A stretch of 64,000 nucleotides of DNA from Okeania sp. SIO3I5 (GTDB lineage: Bacteria; Cyanobacteriota; Cyanobacteriia; Cyanobacteriales; Microcoleaceae): positions 21,879 to 85,878 of the forward strand of contig NZ_JAAHHT010000005.1 in the NCBI RefSeq assembly GCF_010672085.1, given 5' to 3'. Numbering within the stretch: the stretch's first letter is position 1; each line of letters begins with the position of its first letter. The position numbers were made by a program, and so were the translations under genes. Below are positions 27,294-37,697 of the stretch, one piece after another. Under the pieces are notes generated by a model. It worked only from the letters and a program-made list of their open reading frames with translations. It made no database searches and was not told the origin of the DNA.

Positions 27294-28549
27294 ATATTGT
27301 TTGCTGAAAATCAAATTTCCCTACTATACATATTGTTACATTAAAGTTAAGTTTTGTATACAGAAAAAATGTGATTTATATCACATAAATATAGATATAA
27401 TTTTACTAATAGAAGCAGTGGAGGAAAGTAAGTTACTTAGAGTACAAAAAATGAAACTAAGTTATTAAAAACATACACAATCCTCTATTTACTTATCTTG
27501 AAAATATATAACAATATTTTTATACTTCTCAACTTTAAGTTTCCCTGCATTGTAGCAAATATTTCCCTGCATTGTAGGAAATATTTCCCTGCATTGTAGC
27601 AAATAAATGTGATAATCAGCCTCAATAAATATAAAAAAAAGTTAATGAATGTGATAACTCTTCTCAAGAGATATAGGCAAATTTTGATAAATATTTACAA
27701 TAAATAAATAGTTTTACAACAAATAAAGAGTGATTTCAGTCATCAGTTAACCGTACTTTCTACTAAAGTAAAAGGTTTGAAATACTGAATCCTTTTTTTT
27801 ACCCCCCTTATAGTATTTCTCATGCATGAATGCTATATCTAATTGGGTGGGGAAGTGTGGGGAGTGTGGGGATAAGTAAAAGTAGTTTCAATTCTGATCG
27901 TAGCATTACTTTTACTAATTAGTAGTATATTAAATCCCGTGGGCAAAGAGAGATTCTGAAGCGAAGCTAAGGCAATTATGCTGAAGGGTTAGAAGGGTTT
28001 GGACAAACTAACTTTTTATAACCAAATTTAGTATTATACTAATTTCCAAGCATTAAGACTATGCTTGGGTAATACTTCAGTTATTAAGTAATTCATACAA
28101 ACTTTTTTGCCTGCTTTGAGTCACCCTTGTTAATTATTCTGATTTACTTCTCTATAGAACCCCTAAGCATATCTCTAGAAAAAAGGGAGTAGGGGAGCGC
28201 TTGTGTAGGCATTGTTCATTCATTGTCTGAGCTAGAATATTTACAACCCTACATTTTTTGAGTCCTGTACGGACTACACTCTCCACACCTCCCACACCTC
28301 TCACACCTCCCACACGAACCAACTTCCCAATCATAGATCCCTTCAGGGGTTCTATACTCCTGTTGCATGCAACCTCCCTATCTCTGACTCTCTGAATCTG
28401 CTCAAGAAAATGCAGAAAAGTTTTTGAGAAGTTGTAGGTTTCGCGGGAACGGTAATTTAGGTAAAGTGCCTTCTCAGCAGATTTGCTAAAACTATAGCAA
28501 TCCTATCTTATCTGTATATAAAAATTTTACCGCTTTTAGGGAACACTTA
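27294..28549. other. Long gap with 22-bp tandem repeats
   Basis: Three copies of a 22-bp unit TTTCCCTGCATTGTAG(C/G)AAATA lie at about 27541-27606. A short CTCCCACACCTC microsatellite lies at 28277-28315. A GGGGAAGTGTGGGGAGTGTG stretch is at about 27850. No gene, tRNA or riboswitch was recognised. The upstream promoter for pixG must lie at the low-coordinate end. Confidence 0.65.
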
Positions 28550-28697
28550 CAGCAGTTTCACGCCCGCGCGTGAGGTACAAAGGTTTTTTTGTTAAAAGCT
28601 GGAAACCTGTTAGTAATGAGTGGAAGTTCAACCTTCCAGGTTGTGGAGGTCTTGAAGGCTATGTTACACTGTACCTCACGCTCCTCATGCATTGCTG
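28550..28697. mobile_element. TA-flanked element, GTGAGGTAC variant
   Basis: CAGCAGTTTCACGC with inner GTGAGGTACA faces inner TGTACCTCACG and the end GCATTGCTG. TA flanks at 28548-28549 and 28698-28699. The small ORF crossing it is not supported as a gene. Confidence 0.65.
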
Positions 28698-28866
28698 TAA
28701 CTGGGAATAGATGGGAATTTTGGCTTTTTTATCTACTTTTTGATTACCCGCAACATAAGCGCGGATTGCTATACCTTTTTGAAATTTGGTACGATGTTGA
28801 TATTATAAATATTTAACTAGCTATTAGCTATTAGCTATCAGCTATCACCCTAAAAATTTGTGCTTA

Positions 28867-28996
<130 letters not shown>

Positions 28997-29041
28997 TAAA
29001 TTATTAAAACTGTTAACTTAATTAATGTTAAAAAAAAACTT

Positions 29042-29854
29042 ATGTTAGAACTCCACTGTCACACTACTTACTCCGACGGGACTTTAACTCCTACAGAATT
29101 GGTTAGAAAAGCAGCAAGTTGCGGGGTGCAAGCATTAGCAATAACAGATCACGATACATTATCTGGTTGTGATGAAGCAATTAATATTGCTTCTGACTAC
29201 AACATAGAAATAGTACCTGGTGTAGAATTAAGCACAGTTCATAATAATTGTTCGCTTCATATTCTGGGGTTTTATCCAGATGCTAATAAGTTAGTCACGC
29301 CGTTGAGCGATCGCATTGCAGGTAGATATCGACGCGCCCAGTTGATAGTAGAAAACTTAGCTAAGTTGGGGTATCCGATTGAGTTGCCGAAAATTGAGGG
29401 GGGAATAGCACCAGGAAGACCACATATTGCTATGGCACTGGTTAAAGCGGGTTATGTGCAATCCCCTCAAGAAGCTTTTGATCGTTGGTTGGGGGATGAT
29501 AAACCTGCTTATGTTGATTATGAGAAGTTTTCTATAGTTGAAGGAATTAATTTACTGCGTAGTTGTGGGGCGGTTCCTGTTTGGGCACATTCTTATCTAT
29601 TCCGTGGGGGAAAAGTGGAAGAAGTATTGCTGGAAATGGTAGAAGCAGGTTTGATGGGATTAGAGGTTTTTCATCCCTGTCACTCTCCGACTCAAGTGCA
29701 AAATTTAAAAGAGTTGTGCAAAAATTATGGGTTATTGATGACTGGTGGTAGTGACTATCATGGGCCAAATAGTCAGGGAAAAGAGAAAACTACTCTAAAT
29801 ATGCTGAATTTACCCATGGAGTTGCTTGCACCGATCAAGCAAGCTGCTTTGTGA
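29042..29854 (+). CDS. PHP-domain phosphoesterase
   Basis: This is a 270-residue metal-dependent phosphoesterase of the PHP family. The N-terminal LELHCHTTYSDGTLTPTELV and ALAITDHDTLSG carry the His/Asp metal ligands. Further ligands are E in VPGVELST and H in CSLHILGF. The C-terminal GGSDYHGP supplies the last pair. Close relatives act on 3',5'-nucleoside bisphosphates (pAp) or degrade short RNA 5' ends; the exact substrate is not visible. The ATG at 29042 puts the first catalytic motif at residue 4, as is normal for the family. Neighbours are unrelated. Confidence 0.93.
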   Translation: MLELHCHTTYSDGTLTPTELVRKAASCGVQALAITDHDTLSGCDEAINIASDYNIEIVPGVELSTVHNNCSLHILGFYPDANKLVTPLSDRIAGRYRRAQLIVENLAKLGYPIELPKIEGGIAPGRPHIAMALVKAGYVQSPQEAFDRWLGDDKPAYVDYEKFSIVEGINLLRSCGAVPVWAHSYLFRGGKVEEVLLEMVEAGLMGLEVFHPCHSPTQVQNLKELCKNYGLLMTGGSDYHGPNSQGKEKTTLNMLNLPMELLAPIKQAAL

Positions 29855-30331
29855 ACTCAGAACTTAGAAGTTAGAACTCAGAAGTTACATTTGCAGCTTT
29901 CTGGACTCAGAACTCAGAAGTCATATCAAATCCGGTAGTGTCGGTATAAAAAAGTAAAGAAACCGGGGAAAGTATCAAATACGCTAAAATACTCAACCAC
30001 ATTCCGCACCACAAAATGTAATATATAAGCAGGAGTCAGGAGACAGAATTCAGGAGACAGAATTCAGGAGAAAATCATAGCTGCCATGATTGAGTAATCA
30101 ATAGTCGTAGGGGCTTTCCGGCCGGAAAGCCCCTACTTAATTTTTGACTCGTAATTTGATCAACGAAAAAAGTAATTGAGATCATTTGCATAGTATAAAT
30201 ACCATTGAGAGCTACGGATTTTATACTAATTTTTATGTTACAAATTGAAGTGCGGAATGTGGGTTGGAGTTACTGATAACTGATAACTGATAACTGAAAT
30301 GACATTCTGTCTGTGAAACAAGCACTAAATA
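29855..30331. other. Gap with simple repeats and a free-standing palindrome
   Basis: AACTCAGAAGT repeats lie at 29855-29920 and CAGGAGACAGAATT repeats at about 30030-30070. A perfect core palindrome GTAGGGGCTTTCCGG/CCGGAAAGCCCCTAC is at about 30107-30136, and heptameric TGATAAC repeats at 30275-30297. No gene. Confidence 0.65.
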
Positions 30332-31867
30332 TTAGGAATTTCCACTCCCCAAAAGATACAAACTTAGTAATGTTCCACTATTCCATAAACTATGTAACAA
30401 AATAGAAGATAAAAGATTACGAGACCTGGTGTAAACTACTCCTAAAATTATTCCTAAAACTGCTAAAGGTAGCACTTCAGAAATATTCAAATGAGCCAGA
30501 GCAAACAAAAAACCACTTGCGATAATTGCTACCCACACAGGCATATATTTTGTCAAAGAAGGTAACAAAAATCCGCGAAACATAATTTCTTCAAAAACTG
30601 GTGCAGCGATAGAAGCGGTGATAAAAAATAGAGCTAAAGCTAATCCATCTTGTCCGTTTAAAGCAATAGGTAAAATTGGATTACTGCCACCTTGACCTTG
30701 CCATAATTGTTGATTAATTAGAGATATTAAAATTACCATTGGCAAAGCTACAAAATAACCACCTAAACCCCAGAAAAACCAACCACCTCGTAAATCAAAT
30801 TTAAACCAACCTTCGGGTAAAGGAAAAAATGATTTTAACGATAAGTACAATACTAAGAAACCACCTAGAGAAAACAAAATATAAGTACCAAGAATATACC
30901 CCGCTTGTACTCGCACTCCCATCATTGTAGGTTGCCAATTTGTGAAACTTTTAAAAATCTCTAATCCCAAAGGAATCATAATTTGTCCGACTAAGAAAAA
31001 ACCTACGACAAATACTTGTATAATTGTTTCACTATCCCAACTTACTTCCCAAGGTAAATCGGCATTTTTTAATAAAAAAGATTCCTTTCCATAAATTAAC
31101 CATTGTACTCCTAGAAATATCAGTAACCCTACTCCGAATATTAATCCCATTCCAGGTACACCAGCAATAATAGCTAACTTTAATACTGCTTGTTCTGCTA
31201 TTTCTTGTTCCTGGTTTTGTAGTTCCATTAAAGCTTTTTGTCTTTCCTGTAATTTGTATAATTCTTTTAAAGCTCGATAGCGAAACCATCCATCTAAATT
31301 TTGTTGAATTAAAGCTTCTGCATTAGGTAAAATTTTGGCTGGTTTACCCCAAATTTCTGCTAAAACTTTTGCTGTTTCTCCTAAAGATTGATTTGCTGTT
31401 TCTGACTCGGTTAAATTTTGCCAACTTTGCCTAGCTTCATTTATTTGATTTGTTTCCGCTTGCAAGATACCAATATTAATATCGAATTCATCAATTAGGC
31501 TTTTTAACTGATTAATATTATCGTTTAACTGTTGTATTTCAGCCGATATTGGCTTTTCTAAAAGCAAATTTTTTAATTTATTTTCTTGTTTTTCCAGTTG
31601 TTTTTGAGCCGATTCACGAGCATTTTTGTATTGTACTAATCCAGCTTGATCAGAGTCATTACCAATTAAAGCTTTACTAGCTATATTAAAATTTTGGCTG
31701 TCTAAGTTTTCAGGTTCCCATTCCCCAGCGTGCAACAATAAATTTGTTTGATATAACTCCAGACGACTTTGAATTTGTGGCTGAGTTACACTACTAATTA
31801 AAGAAAAACTAATAAAAGCGATCGCTACAATAGTCAGAATACTTAAAATTAACTTTTTAATTCTCAT
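30332..31867 (-). CDS. CPBP-family intramembrane glutamic protease
   Basis: This 511-residue membrane protein starts with a signal-anchor helix (residues 5-26). A periplasm- or lumen-facing coiled coil of about 190 residues follows (about 75-225). The rest has eight or so membrane helices. The Abi/CPBP (Rce1-like) motifs are intact: FEEIMFRG (E426, E427, R431), ALAHLN (H459) and HSLWN (H492). The family includes CAAX-type proteases and bacteriocin-immunity proteins; cyanobacterial members with long N-terminal coiled coils are common but of unknown substrate. There is no operon partner. Confidence 0.9.
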   Translation of the reverse strand: MRIKKLILSILTIVAIAFISFSLISSVTQPQIQSRLELYQTNLLLHAGEWEPENLDSQNFNIASKALIGNDSDQAGLVQYKNARESAQKQLEKQENKLKNLLLEKPISAEIQQLNDNINQLKSLIDEFDINIGILQAETNQINEARQSWQNLTESETANQSLGETAKVLAEIWGKPAKILPNAEALIQQNLDGWFRYRALKELYKLQERQKALMELQNQEQEIAEQAVLKLAIIAGVPGMGLIFGVGLLIFLGVQWLIYGKESFLLKNADLPWEVSWDSETIIQVFVVGFFLVGQIMIPLGLEIFKSFTNWQPTMMGVRVQAGYILGTYILFSLGGFLVLYLSLKSFFPLPEGWFKFDLRGGWFFWGLGGYFVALPMVILISLINQQLWQGQGGSNPILPIALNGQDGLALALFFITASIAAPVFEEIMFRGFLLPSLTKYMPVWVAIIASGFLFALAHLNISEVLPLAVLGIILGVVYTRSRNLLSSILLHSLWNSGTLLSLYLLGSGNS

Positions 31868-32097
31868 TTATATCTCCCTAAATAAATATCATTTCACTTG
31901 AAAATATGTCACAAATATTTTTTTCCAGAAAAATAAGCTATTAGATGAACTTCTTAAACCTAGAACTTACCAGATTAAACCTATAAATTTTTTCCAGACG
32001 CCATAGGTAAAATTTCAGATTTTTCACCCAGAGCAATAAACTGTTATTTCAGAAGTTTTAACTGTTATAGTAAGCTACTGTACTTCCCACCTGTGCT

Positions 32098-32263
32098 CAT
32101 CCCCTCCCCCTCCTCCCCATCCTCCCCCTCCTCCCCATCCTCCCCATCCCCCCCCTCCTCCCCATCCTCCCCCTCCTCCCCATCCTCCCCCTCCTCCCCA
32201 TCCTCCCCCTCCTCCCCATCCTCCCCATCCTCCCCATCCTCCCCATCCTCCCCATCCTCCCTA
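32098..32263. repeat. TCCTCCCCA pyrimidine microsatellite
   Basis: About 165 bp of uninterrupted C/T-rich 9-bp units (TCCTCCCC[AC]). Related tracts are at 39520-39575 and, on the other strand, 63817-63866. It opens a meaningless SSPSSPS reading frame. Confidence 0.88.
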
Positions 32264-32320
32264 GTAGGGACATTCCATGGAACGTCCCTACTGTGGTTTA
32301 CTGAAATGAAAACCGCTGTA
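32264..32320. repeat. Right half of a TA-flanked MITE
   Basis: The GTAGGGACATTCCATGGAAC core and the end ACTGAAATGAAAACCGCTG are followed by TA. The left arm is missing and is replaced by the microsatellite. Confidence 0.65.
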
Positions 32321-32350
32321 AGCGAATCGCCCCTACTGAATATTGATTAC

Positions 32351-32486
32351 TAGTGGACTGTTTCAGCTAAAACTGTGCATTAGATTTTAGGTTGTGGGAA
32401 GACAAGGAAGACAAGGAGGACAAGGAAGACAAGGTGGTAAGGGAGAAAAAAGCCTATTGCATCATTTAAGATGAAACAGTCCACTA
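32351..32486. mobile_element. GTGGACTGTTTCA element
   Basis: A perfect 15-bp inverted repeat TAGTGGACTGTTTCA / TGAAACAGTCCACTA closes 136 bp. If TA is the target, the TIR is GTGGACTGTTTCA with a TA duplication. Inside are GACAAGGAA repeats. Confidence 0.7.
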
Positions 32487-32588
32487 GAAACAGAATCGAA
32501 TTATTTCATAGTCAAAAATGATCATAACAGCTTTTTCTACTGACTACTGAACTACTAGAAACAGTTCTAGATATTTGTAGCAAACATT

Positions 32589-33097
32589 GGCTTTGTTGCA
32601 TGAAAGTAGCGTTCTCTTTTCATTCATTCCGCAGCTATATCGCTCTTTTTCGCGATTACAGCGGTTTAATGATGAATAAACCACAATCATACTGACTCCG
32701 TACGGACGTTGCTTGAGCATTAATGCTAACGTCCCTACATCATTACTCCTTACTCATTACTCATTACTCCTTACTCATTACTCCTATAACAGTTTTGTGG
32801 TCTACTCAACTGAAAAGCACTGTATTGATGTTCCATTTATTTATTGTCCAATAGTTATTGCTCTGCTGAGAAAGCGAAAGAGTGCGATCGCGATTATTGA
32901 TATTTATTTATTGTCCAATAGTTAGGGCAGGCAGCTCGAATCTCAAAACTTTTGCCTGTAAAGGTTTCAGCTTTTTGATTTCAAAGATTGATGTTTGATT
33001 TATTTATTGTCCAATAGTTACAGCAGTTTCCGCTCGTTGATGAAGTCAATATGCTTGGATCTTGTGCGGCAGCTATATACTTTCATGCAACAAGGCC
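32589..33097. mobile_element. Non-autonomous IS903-like element, copy 2
   Basis: The ends are GGCTTTGTTGCATGAAAG and CTTTCATGCAACAAGGCC. The 9-bp duplication GCAAACATT is at 32580-32588 and 33098-33106. Its interior holds inverted-orientation copies of the TTGTCCAATAGTTA repeat found in copy 1, plus a nested TA element. No transposase frame. Confidence 0.8.
32659..32822. mobile_element. TA-flanked MITE, nested copy in IS903-like element 2
   Basis: CAGCGGTTTAATGATG to AACTGAAAAGCACTG, flanked by TA (32657-32658, 32823-32824). The core contains a palindrome around GGACGTTGCTTGAGC and heptameric CTCATTA repeats. Confidence 0.75.
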
Positions 33098-33309
33098 GCA
33101 AACATTGATAAAATTGGTATTAGGTATTATATCAAATCCGTTTAATTGGACATAAAAAAATCTTCTATCTTCATAACTATGCTCATCTTTATGATTCTTT
33201 CTCCTCCTGACTCCTGACTCCTGACTCCTAGCTCCTCCTGAGTATTGATTTTATTTTTAATTTTCACACCTATTTCTATTAATTAAAAAGTACGGTTAAG
33301 GAATAACTT

Positions 33310-36300
33310 TTAACTTTTTACTTTTGGCTTTTGACTTTCGTGAAATGATATTAATTTACTGTATTGGGCGTCAAGTAAAGCTTTGAATTCTGGTGGTTTA
33401 GAAGTAAATAAAATATAAAAGTATCCAGACTCTGCAGGTTTATCCAAAACCTTAGCATAAATATCTTCTCCTACTACTTCTGAGTTAGTAGAGGAAAATA
33501 AATTAATTTTAATATTAGTAAATACAGAAGGTATAGAGTCTGTTTCTTGTGAATCAGATTTTACTAATGCTCCTTTAGCAGAAAGTTGAACTAAACTACC
33601 ACCAAATAGGTTTTCTCCAACGTGCTTCCCTTCCAAAATTGTATATTGGGCAGGCATTTGTTCAGTCAAGTCTAAAAATATTTCTTCTTCCTTTTGTAAA
33701 AAGATATTATATTCTCCACTAATCCCACCAATATTATAAATATTAACAGGTTGTTTAACTCCTTTTGGTTGTACTAATTTTTGCCCATCAATTCTTAACA
33801 GTGACTCTCCTACCTCTTGAAGTGTTGTTTCAGAAATGAGTATTTCACCACCAGTAGAATAAGATTCAATCCGATAAGTTAAGTTAACTTGGTTTCCAAC
33901 CACGCCATATTTTGTTCGTTTCTCAGAACCAATATTTCCTACTACAACTTCTCCTGTATTAATACCAATTCCCATCTCTAAAGGAACTAAACCCCAAGCT
34001 TCCATTTGTTTATTTACAAAGTTCATTGCTTGCTGCATAGCTACAGCACAAGCAATAGCTCTTTTGGCATCATCTTTTCTAGGATTTGGTGCCCCAAATA
34101 AAACTAAAATTCCATCACCCATAAATTCATCTATAGTTCCTTGAAAAGACATAATAACATCTGCCATAGAGGAAAGATAAAAATTAAGAATAGTCACAAC
34201 TTCTTCTGGTGCTAATCTTTCGGAAGTGCTGGTAAAACCTCGGAGATCGGAAGTAAGAATGGTAATTTTTTTCCGTTCGCCACCTAGTTTTAAACCTTCT
34301 GGCGTTTCTAGGAGATTAGAAACAACTTCGTCCGTAACATAACGACCAAAAGCTTGACGAATATGTGCTTTTTCTGTGCGGAGTTGTTTAATATTAAGAT
34401 GTGTCTTAATTCGAGCTAATAATTCTTCTTTCTGAAATGGTTTAGATAAATAATCATTAGCACCTACTTCTAATCCTATGACTAAATCTGAAACTCTATT
34501 TTTAGCGGTTAACATCATAATTGGTAGTTGATGAAGCGCCCAGACTTGGCGTACTCTTTTCGTGACTTCATAACCAGTCATACCAGGCATCATTACATCT
34601 AATAAAATTAAATCTGGTAGAAAACGCTCGAGAATATCTAAAGCTTCCTGCCCATTATTAGCTTGAACAACTTGATAATTATGCAAAGAAAGTTGATTAG
34701 ATAATACCATTAAATTTACTGGTTCATCATCAACAATCATAATTTTAAATTCTTCTTCTTGGTTACTTACTTGGTTGCTTAATGGAGTAATAGGATCAGG
34801 AGGAAATTGTTGAGGTTGATTTATTTTATTTGAATTAGTTTCATCTAAAATTGATTTGGCTAAATCATCAGTATTCGACAAAGAAATTTGTCTTTTCAGA
34901 GAATATTCCGCTGAATTAGTTTCATCTAAAATTGATTTGGCTAAATCATCAGTATTCGACAAAGAAATTTGTCTTTTCAGAGAATATTCCGCTGAATTAG
35001 TTTCATCTAAAATTGATTTGGCTAAATCATCAGTATTCGACAAAGAAATTTGTCTTTTCATAGAATATTCCGCTGAATTAGTTTCATCTAAAATTGATTT
35101 GGCTAAATCATCAGTATTCGACAAAGAAATTTGTCTTTTCACAGAAGATTCCGCTGAATTAGTTTCATCTAAAGTTGATTTGGCTAAATCATCAGTATTC
35201 GACAAAGAGATTTGTCTTTTCATAGAATATTCCGCTGAATTAGTTTCATCTAAAATTGATTTGGCTAAATCATCAGTATTCGACAAAGAAATTTGTCTTT
35301 TCAGAGAATATTCCGCTGAATTAGTTTCATCTAAAATTGATTTGGCTAAATCATCAGTATTCGACAAAGAAATTTGTCTTTTCATAGAATATTCCGCACG
35401 GGTAGTTTGTGCGGGTTTCTCTGAAATATTTAGAGTAAAAGTAAACTGTGAACCAATACCAGGAATCGATTTAACCCAAATATTGCCACCGTGTAATTCA
35501 ACTAATTTTTTTGTGATTGGTAAACCTAAACCTGTACCACCATATTGACGCTCTGTAGATCCATCTCCTTGTTCAAAAGATGCAAAAATTGCCTCATGTT
35601 TATCTTCAGGGATGCCAATACCAGTGTCGGAGACGGTAATTGCCATTTGTTGGTTGTTATTAACATCAATTAATTCTGCTGAGACTTTGACTAGACCAAA
35701 GTCTGTAAATTTGATAGCATTTCCCACCAAATTATGGAGAATTTGTTGAACACGATTTTCATCTGCTGCTGCAGGAGGGAAGTCTGAGGGAATAGCATTA
35801 ACAAGCTGTAAATCTTTTCCTTGTAACATCATCTGAGAAAAGGTGAAAACTACTTCAGTAACTTCTCGCATACCTACCGAACAAATTCGTAGTTCGATGT
35901 TGTGGTGTCGTAGTTTGGAAAAGTCAAGAATATCATTGACTAAGTTTGCTAAACGATATCCACTACCAACAATCATTGATAGATTCTTTTTTTGCACTTC
36001 TGAGACATGACCTGTAGCACCATCCATCATGGACTCTGCGATACCAATCATGCCATTGAGTGGGGTACGCAGTTCATGGGATGTGTTTGCTAAAAATTCA
36101 TCTTTAAGTTGGTCTAGGTGCTGCAACTGCTGATTTTTTCTTTCTAGATTACTAAATGATTCTGCTAACTGTTTTGTCATTGTATTAAAAGATTCAGCTA
36201 AAATAACTAATTCTTTGACTCCTTGAATTGGTAAATTTTGATTTAATTCTCCATGAGAAATTGCGCAAGCAGCTGCTGATAATTTTTTGATCGGTTTAGT

Positions 36301-37446
36301 TACCCACTTTACTATTAATAGTCCTAAAACTAAAGCTACTGCTAATGCTAGAAAACATAGTTGAATAGTTGAAGCAGTATTAGCATTTATTTGTTCCATA
36401 AACTCATTTTCTGGGATGACTACTACTGTCAACCAATTCAGACCATAATTATCAGCATAGGGTGAAACTTGTATAAATATTCGATCGCCATTGATCATAA
36501 AATCTAGTTGTTTTATGGTGTCAATTTGACTGAGGTTTTTGTATTGCTTTGTTAAATATTGTGTTGCTGATCTTATTAATTGACTATTACTATCTACTGC
36601 TTTTTGAATTCCTAATCTATCTTTATTTTCTAATTTTACTTTGGCAATGGAACTTGCTATTAGAATACCTGTTGTGTCTAAAATAAAAGCTTCTCCTGTA
36701 TCACCAATTTCTAGAGTTTTTAGGAATTGACTTAGTTCTTGAGACAAGTACATATCGACACCACATACTGCTTTGAGATTATTTTGCCCATCATATACTG
36801 GCAAAGCAGCAGTAATTATAGGTTCTCCACTGCTAAAGTCTTCGTAAATTTTACTCCATGTACCTTTACCTGCTTTAACAGCTGCTTTATACCAGGGACG
36901 ATTTCGAGAATCATATTTTTTAGAGTTTTCTATAACTACATTTGTAATATTACCTTGGCTGTCTAGAGCATATTCATCACGGAAAAAATAAGTCCATTCA
37001 TTACTCAAAGCTAACCACAAAGTATCATTTTTTCCTAGTCTTGTTATTCCGATAAATTCACCTTGTTGAGGACTGCCGCAATAAATCCATTGAAGTGACT
37101 TAAAAAAATTCATTTGTTGCCAAAAAAAACCTTGACCTCGGGCTGGAAATATAGTTAGATTGTCTTCCTTGACAGCATAAGCATTTAATTGATTAATTAA
37201 ATGAGGAGTTTGTAAATAGTTATCTACTTGCTCATGGATATGGGCAGCAACTTCTTTTCTTAATGCAGTAGCTAGCTTATTAATAGCTTTCTGTCCATTG
37301 CGAAAAGATAACCATCCTATTAATCCGACTACAATTGATATTTGTAATAGGAAAGGAATAACTAAGACAATCTTTAAAGGTATTTTCCCCACAAAGTTTG
37401 TCTTTTTATTTAATTGCCTGAGTGATTTTCTTGTCATGGAAACCAA
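33310..37446 (-). CDS. Sensor kinase / receiver / adenylate cyclase fusion (CyaC-like)
   Basis: This 1378-residue signalling protein starts with TM1 (about 24-46). An extracytoplasmic Cache-type sensor follows (about 60-350; RNRPWYKAAV, GEAFILDTTG). Next are TM2 (about 360-380), HAMP, a HisKA with phospho-His in FLANTSHELRTPL (H457), and a HATPase (DTGIGIPEDKHEAIF, GGTGLGLPITKKLV). Seven 27-residue repeats come next (about 684-872). A receiver has its Asp in LILLDVMMPGMTGYEV. A class III nucleotide cyclase contains TSDLRGFTSTSERL, EFMGDGILVLFGAP and INTGEVVVGN. The C-terminal 120 residues resemble PilZ (SAKGALVKSD). Histidine kinase output probably controls cAMP synthesis through the internal receiver, as in cyanobacterial CyaC. 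The gene stands alone. The repeat insert is the unusual part. Confidence 0.92.
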   Translation of the reverse strand: MVSMTRKSLRQLNKKTNFVGKIPLKIVLVIPFLLQISIVVGLIGWLSFRNGQKAINKLATALRKEVAAHIHEQVDNYLQTPHLINQLNAYAVKEDNLTIFPARGQGFFWQQMNFFKSLQWIYCGSPQQGEFIGITRLGKNDTLWLALSNEWTYFFRDEYALDSQGNITNVVIENSKKYDSRNRPWYKAAVKAGKGTWSKIYEDFSSGEPIITAALPVYDGQNNLKAVCGVDMYLSQELSQFLKTLEIGDTGEAFILDTTGILIASSIAKVKLENKDRLGIQKAVDSNSQLIRSATQYLTKQYKNLSQIDTIKQLDFMINGDRIFIQVSPYADNYGLNWLTVVVIPENEFMEQINANTASTIQLCFLALAVALVLGLLIVKWVTKPIKKLSAAACAISHGELNQNLPIQGVKELVILAESFNTMTKQLAESFSNLERKNQQLQHLDQLKDEFLANTSHELRTPLNGMIGIAESMMDGATGHVSEVQKKNLSMIVGSGYRLANLVNDILDFSKLRHHNIELRICSVGMREVTEVVFTFSQMMLQGKDLQLVNAIPSDFPPAAADENRVQQILHNLVGNAIKFTDFGLVKVSAELIDVNNNQQMAITVSDTGIGIPEDKHEAIFASFEQGDGSTERQYGGTGLGLPITKKLVELHGGNIWVKSIPGIGSQFTFTLNISEKPAQTTRAEYSMKRQISLSNTDDLAKSILDETNSAEYSLKRQISLSNTDDLAKSILDETNSAEYSMKRQISLSNTDDLAKSTLDETNSAESSVKRQISLSNTDDLAKSILDETNSAEYSMKRQISLSNTDDLAKSILDETNSAEYSLKRQISLSNTDDLAKSILDETNSAEYSLKRQISLSNTDDLAKSILDETNSNKINQPQQFPPDPITPLSNQVSNQEEEFKIMIVDDEPVNLMVLSNQLSLHNYQVVQANNGQEALDILERFLPDLILLDVMMPGMTGYEVTKRVRQVWALHQLPIMMLTAKNRVSDLVIGLEVGANDYLSKPFQKEELLARIKTHLNIKQLRTEKAHIRQAFGRYVTDEVVSNLLETPEGLKLGGERKKITILTSDLRGFTSTSERLAPEEVVTILNFYLSSMADVIMSFQGTIDEFMGDGILVLFGAPNPRKDDAKRAIACAVAMQQAMNFVNKQMEAWGLVPLEMGIGINTGEVVVGNIGSEKRTKYGVVGNQVNLTYRIESYSTGGEILISETTLQEVGESLLRIDGQKLVQPKGVKQPVNIYNIGGISGEYNIFLQKEEEIFLDLTEQMPAQYTILEGKHVGENLFGGSLVQLSAKGALVKSDSQETDSIPSVFTNIKINLFSSTNSEVVGEDIYAKVLDKPAESGYFYILFTSKPPEFKALLDAQYSKLISFHESQKPKVKS
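34832..35398 (-). repeat. Seven tandem 81-bp coding repeats
   Basis: Exactly 567 bp, 7 x 81, encodes AEYS(M/L)KRQISLSNTDDL plus AKSILDETNS, with only a few substitutions per copy (for example one SVKRQ and one KSTLDE). It joins the HATPase domain to the receiver. Near-identity at synonymous sites shows recent expansion. Confidence 0.95.
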
Positions 37447-37697
37447 CCCTGAATAATAGCCAATTTTTTGTTATGTAAGTATTCAGACGTCAGCTAACAG
37501 CTATCAGCTTATAACCGTTTGAATTGTATGGTTTGAGAACTCAAATTCTTTGTTCTTGTGCTTCAATTTATGGGTTAAAAATGTGATATAAGATAAACGA
37601 ATTCTTGCTTTATTCATTTTTTGGCTGAGAGCTGACTACTAATAGCTGAATGCTTACTTTGTTATTATACTACGATTTTCAAAAGAATGTTGAATCT
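37447..37697. other. Short gap upstream of the cyclase fusion gene
   Basis: Bases 37488-37520 and 37620-37655 carry AGCTGA/TCAGCT-rich inverted words; nothing else was recognised. Confidence 0.5.

Noticed and set aside
28589..28816. 75-residue ORF
   Set aside because: Its first half lies in a TA-flanked element, it has no recognisable domain and no ribosome site.
32093..32353. SSPSSPS-repeat ORF
   Set aside because: Translation of a C/T microsatellite and a MITE half.
34832..35398. KRQIS in each repeat as a PKA-type phosphorylation site linked to cAMP
   Set aside because: R-x-x-S is a common chance motif and cyanobacteria have no known cAMP-dependent protein kinase; nothing else supports it.
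34856..35548. 230-residue repetitive ORF on the plus strand
   Set aside because: It is the shadow of the 81-bp coding repeats in the sensor-cyclase gene.
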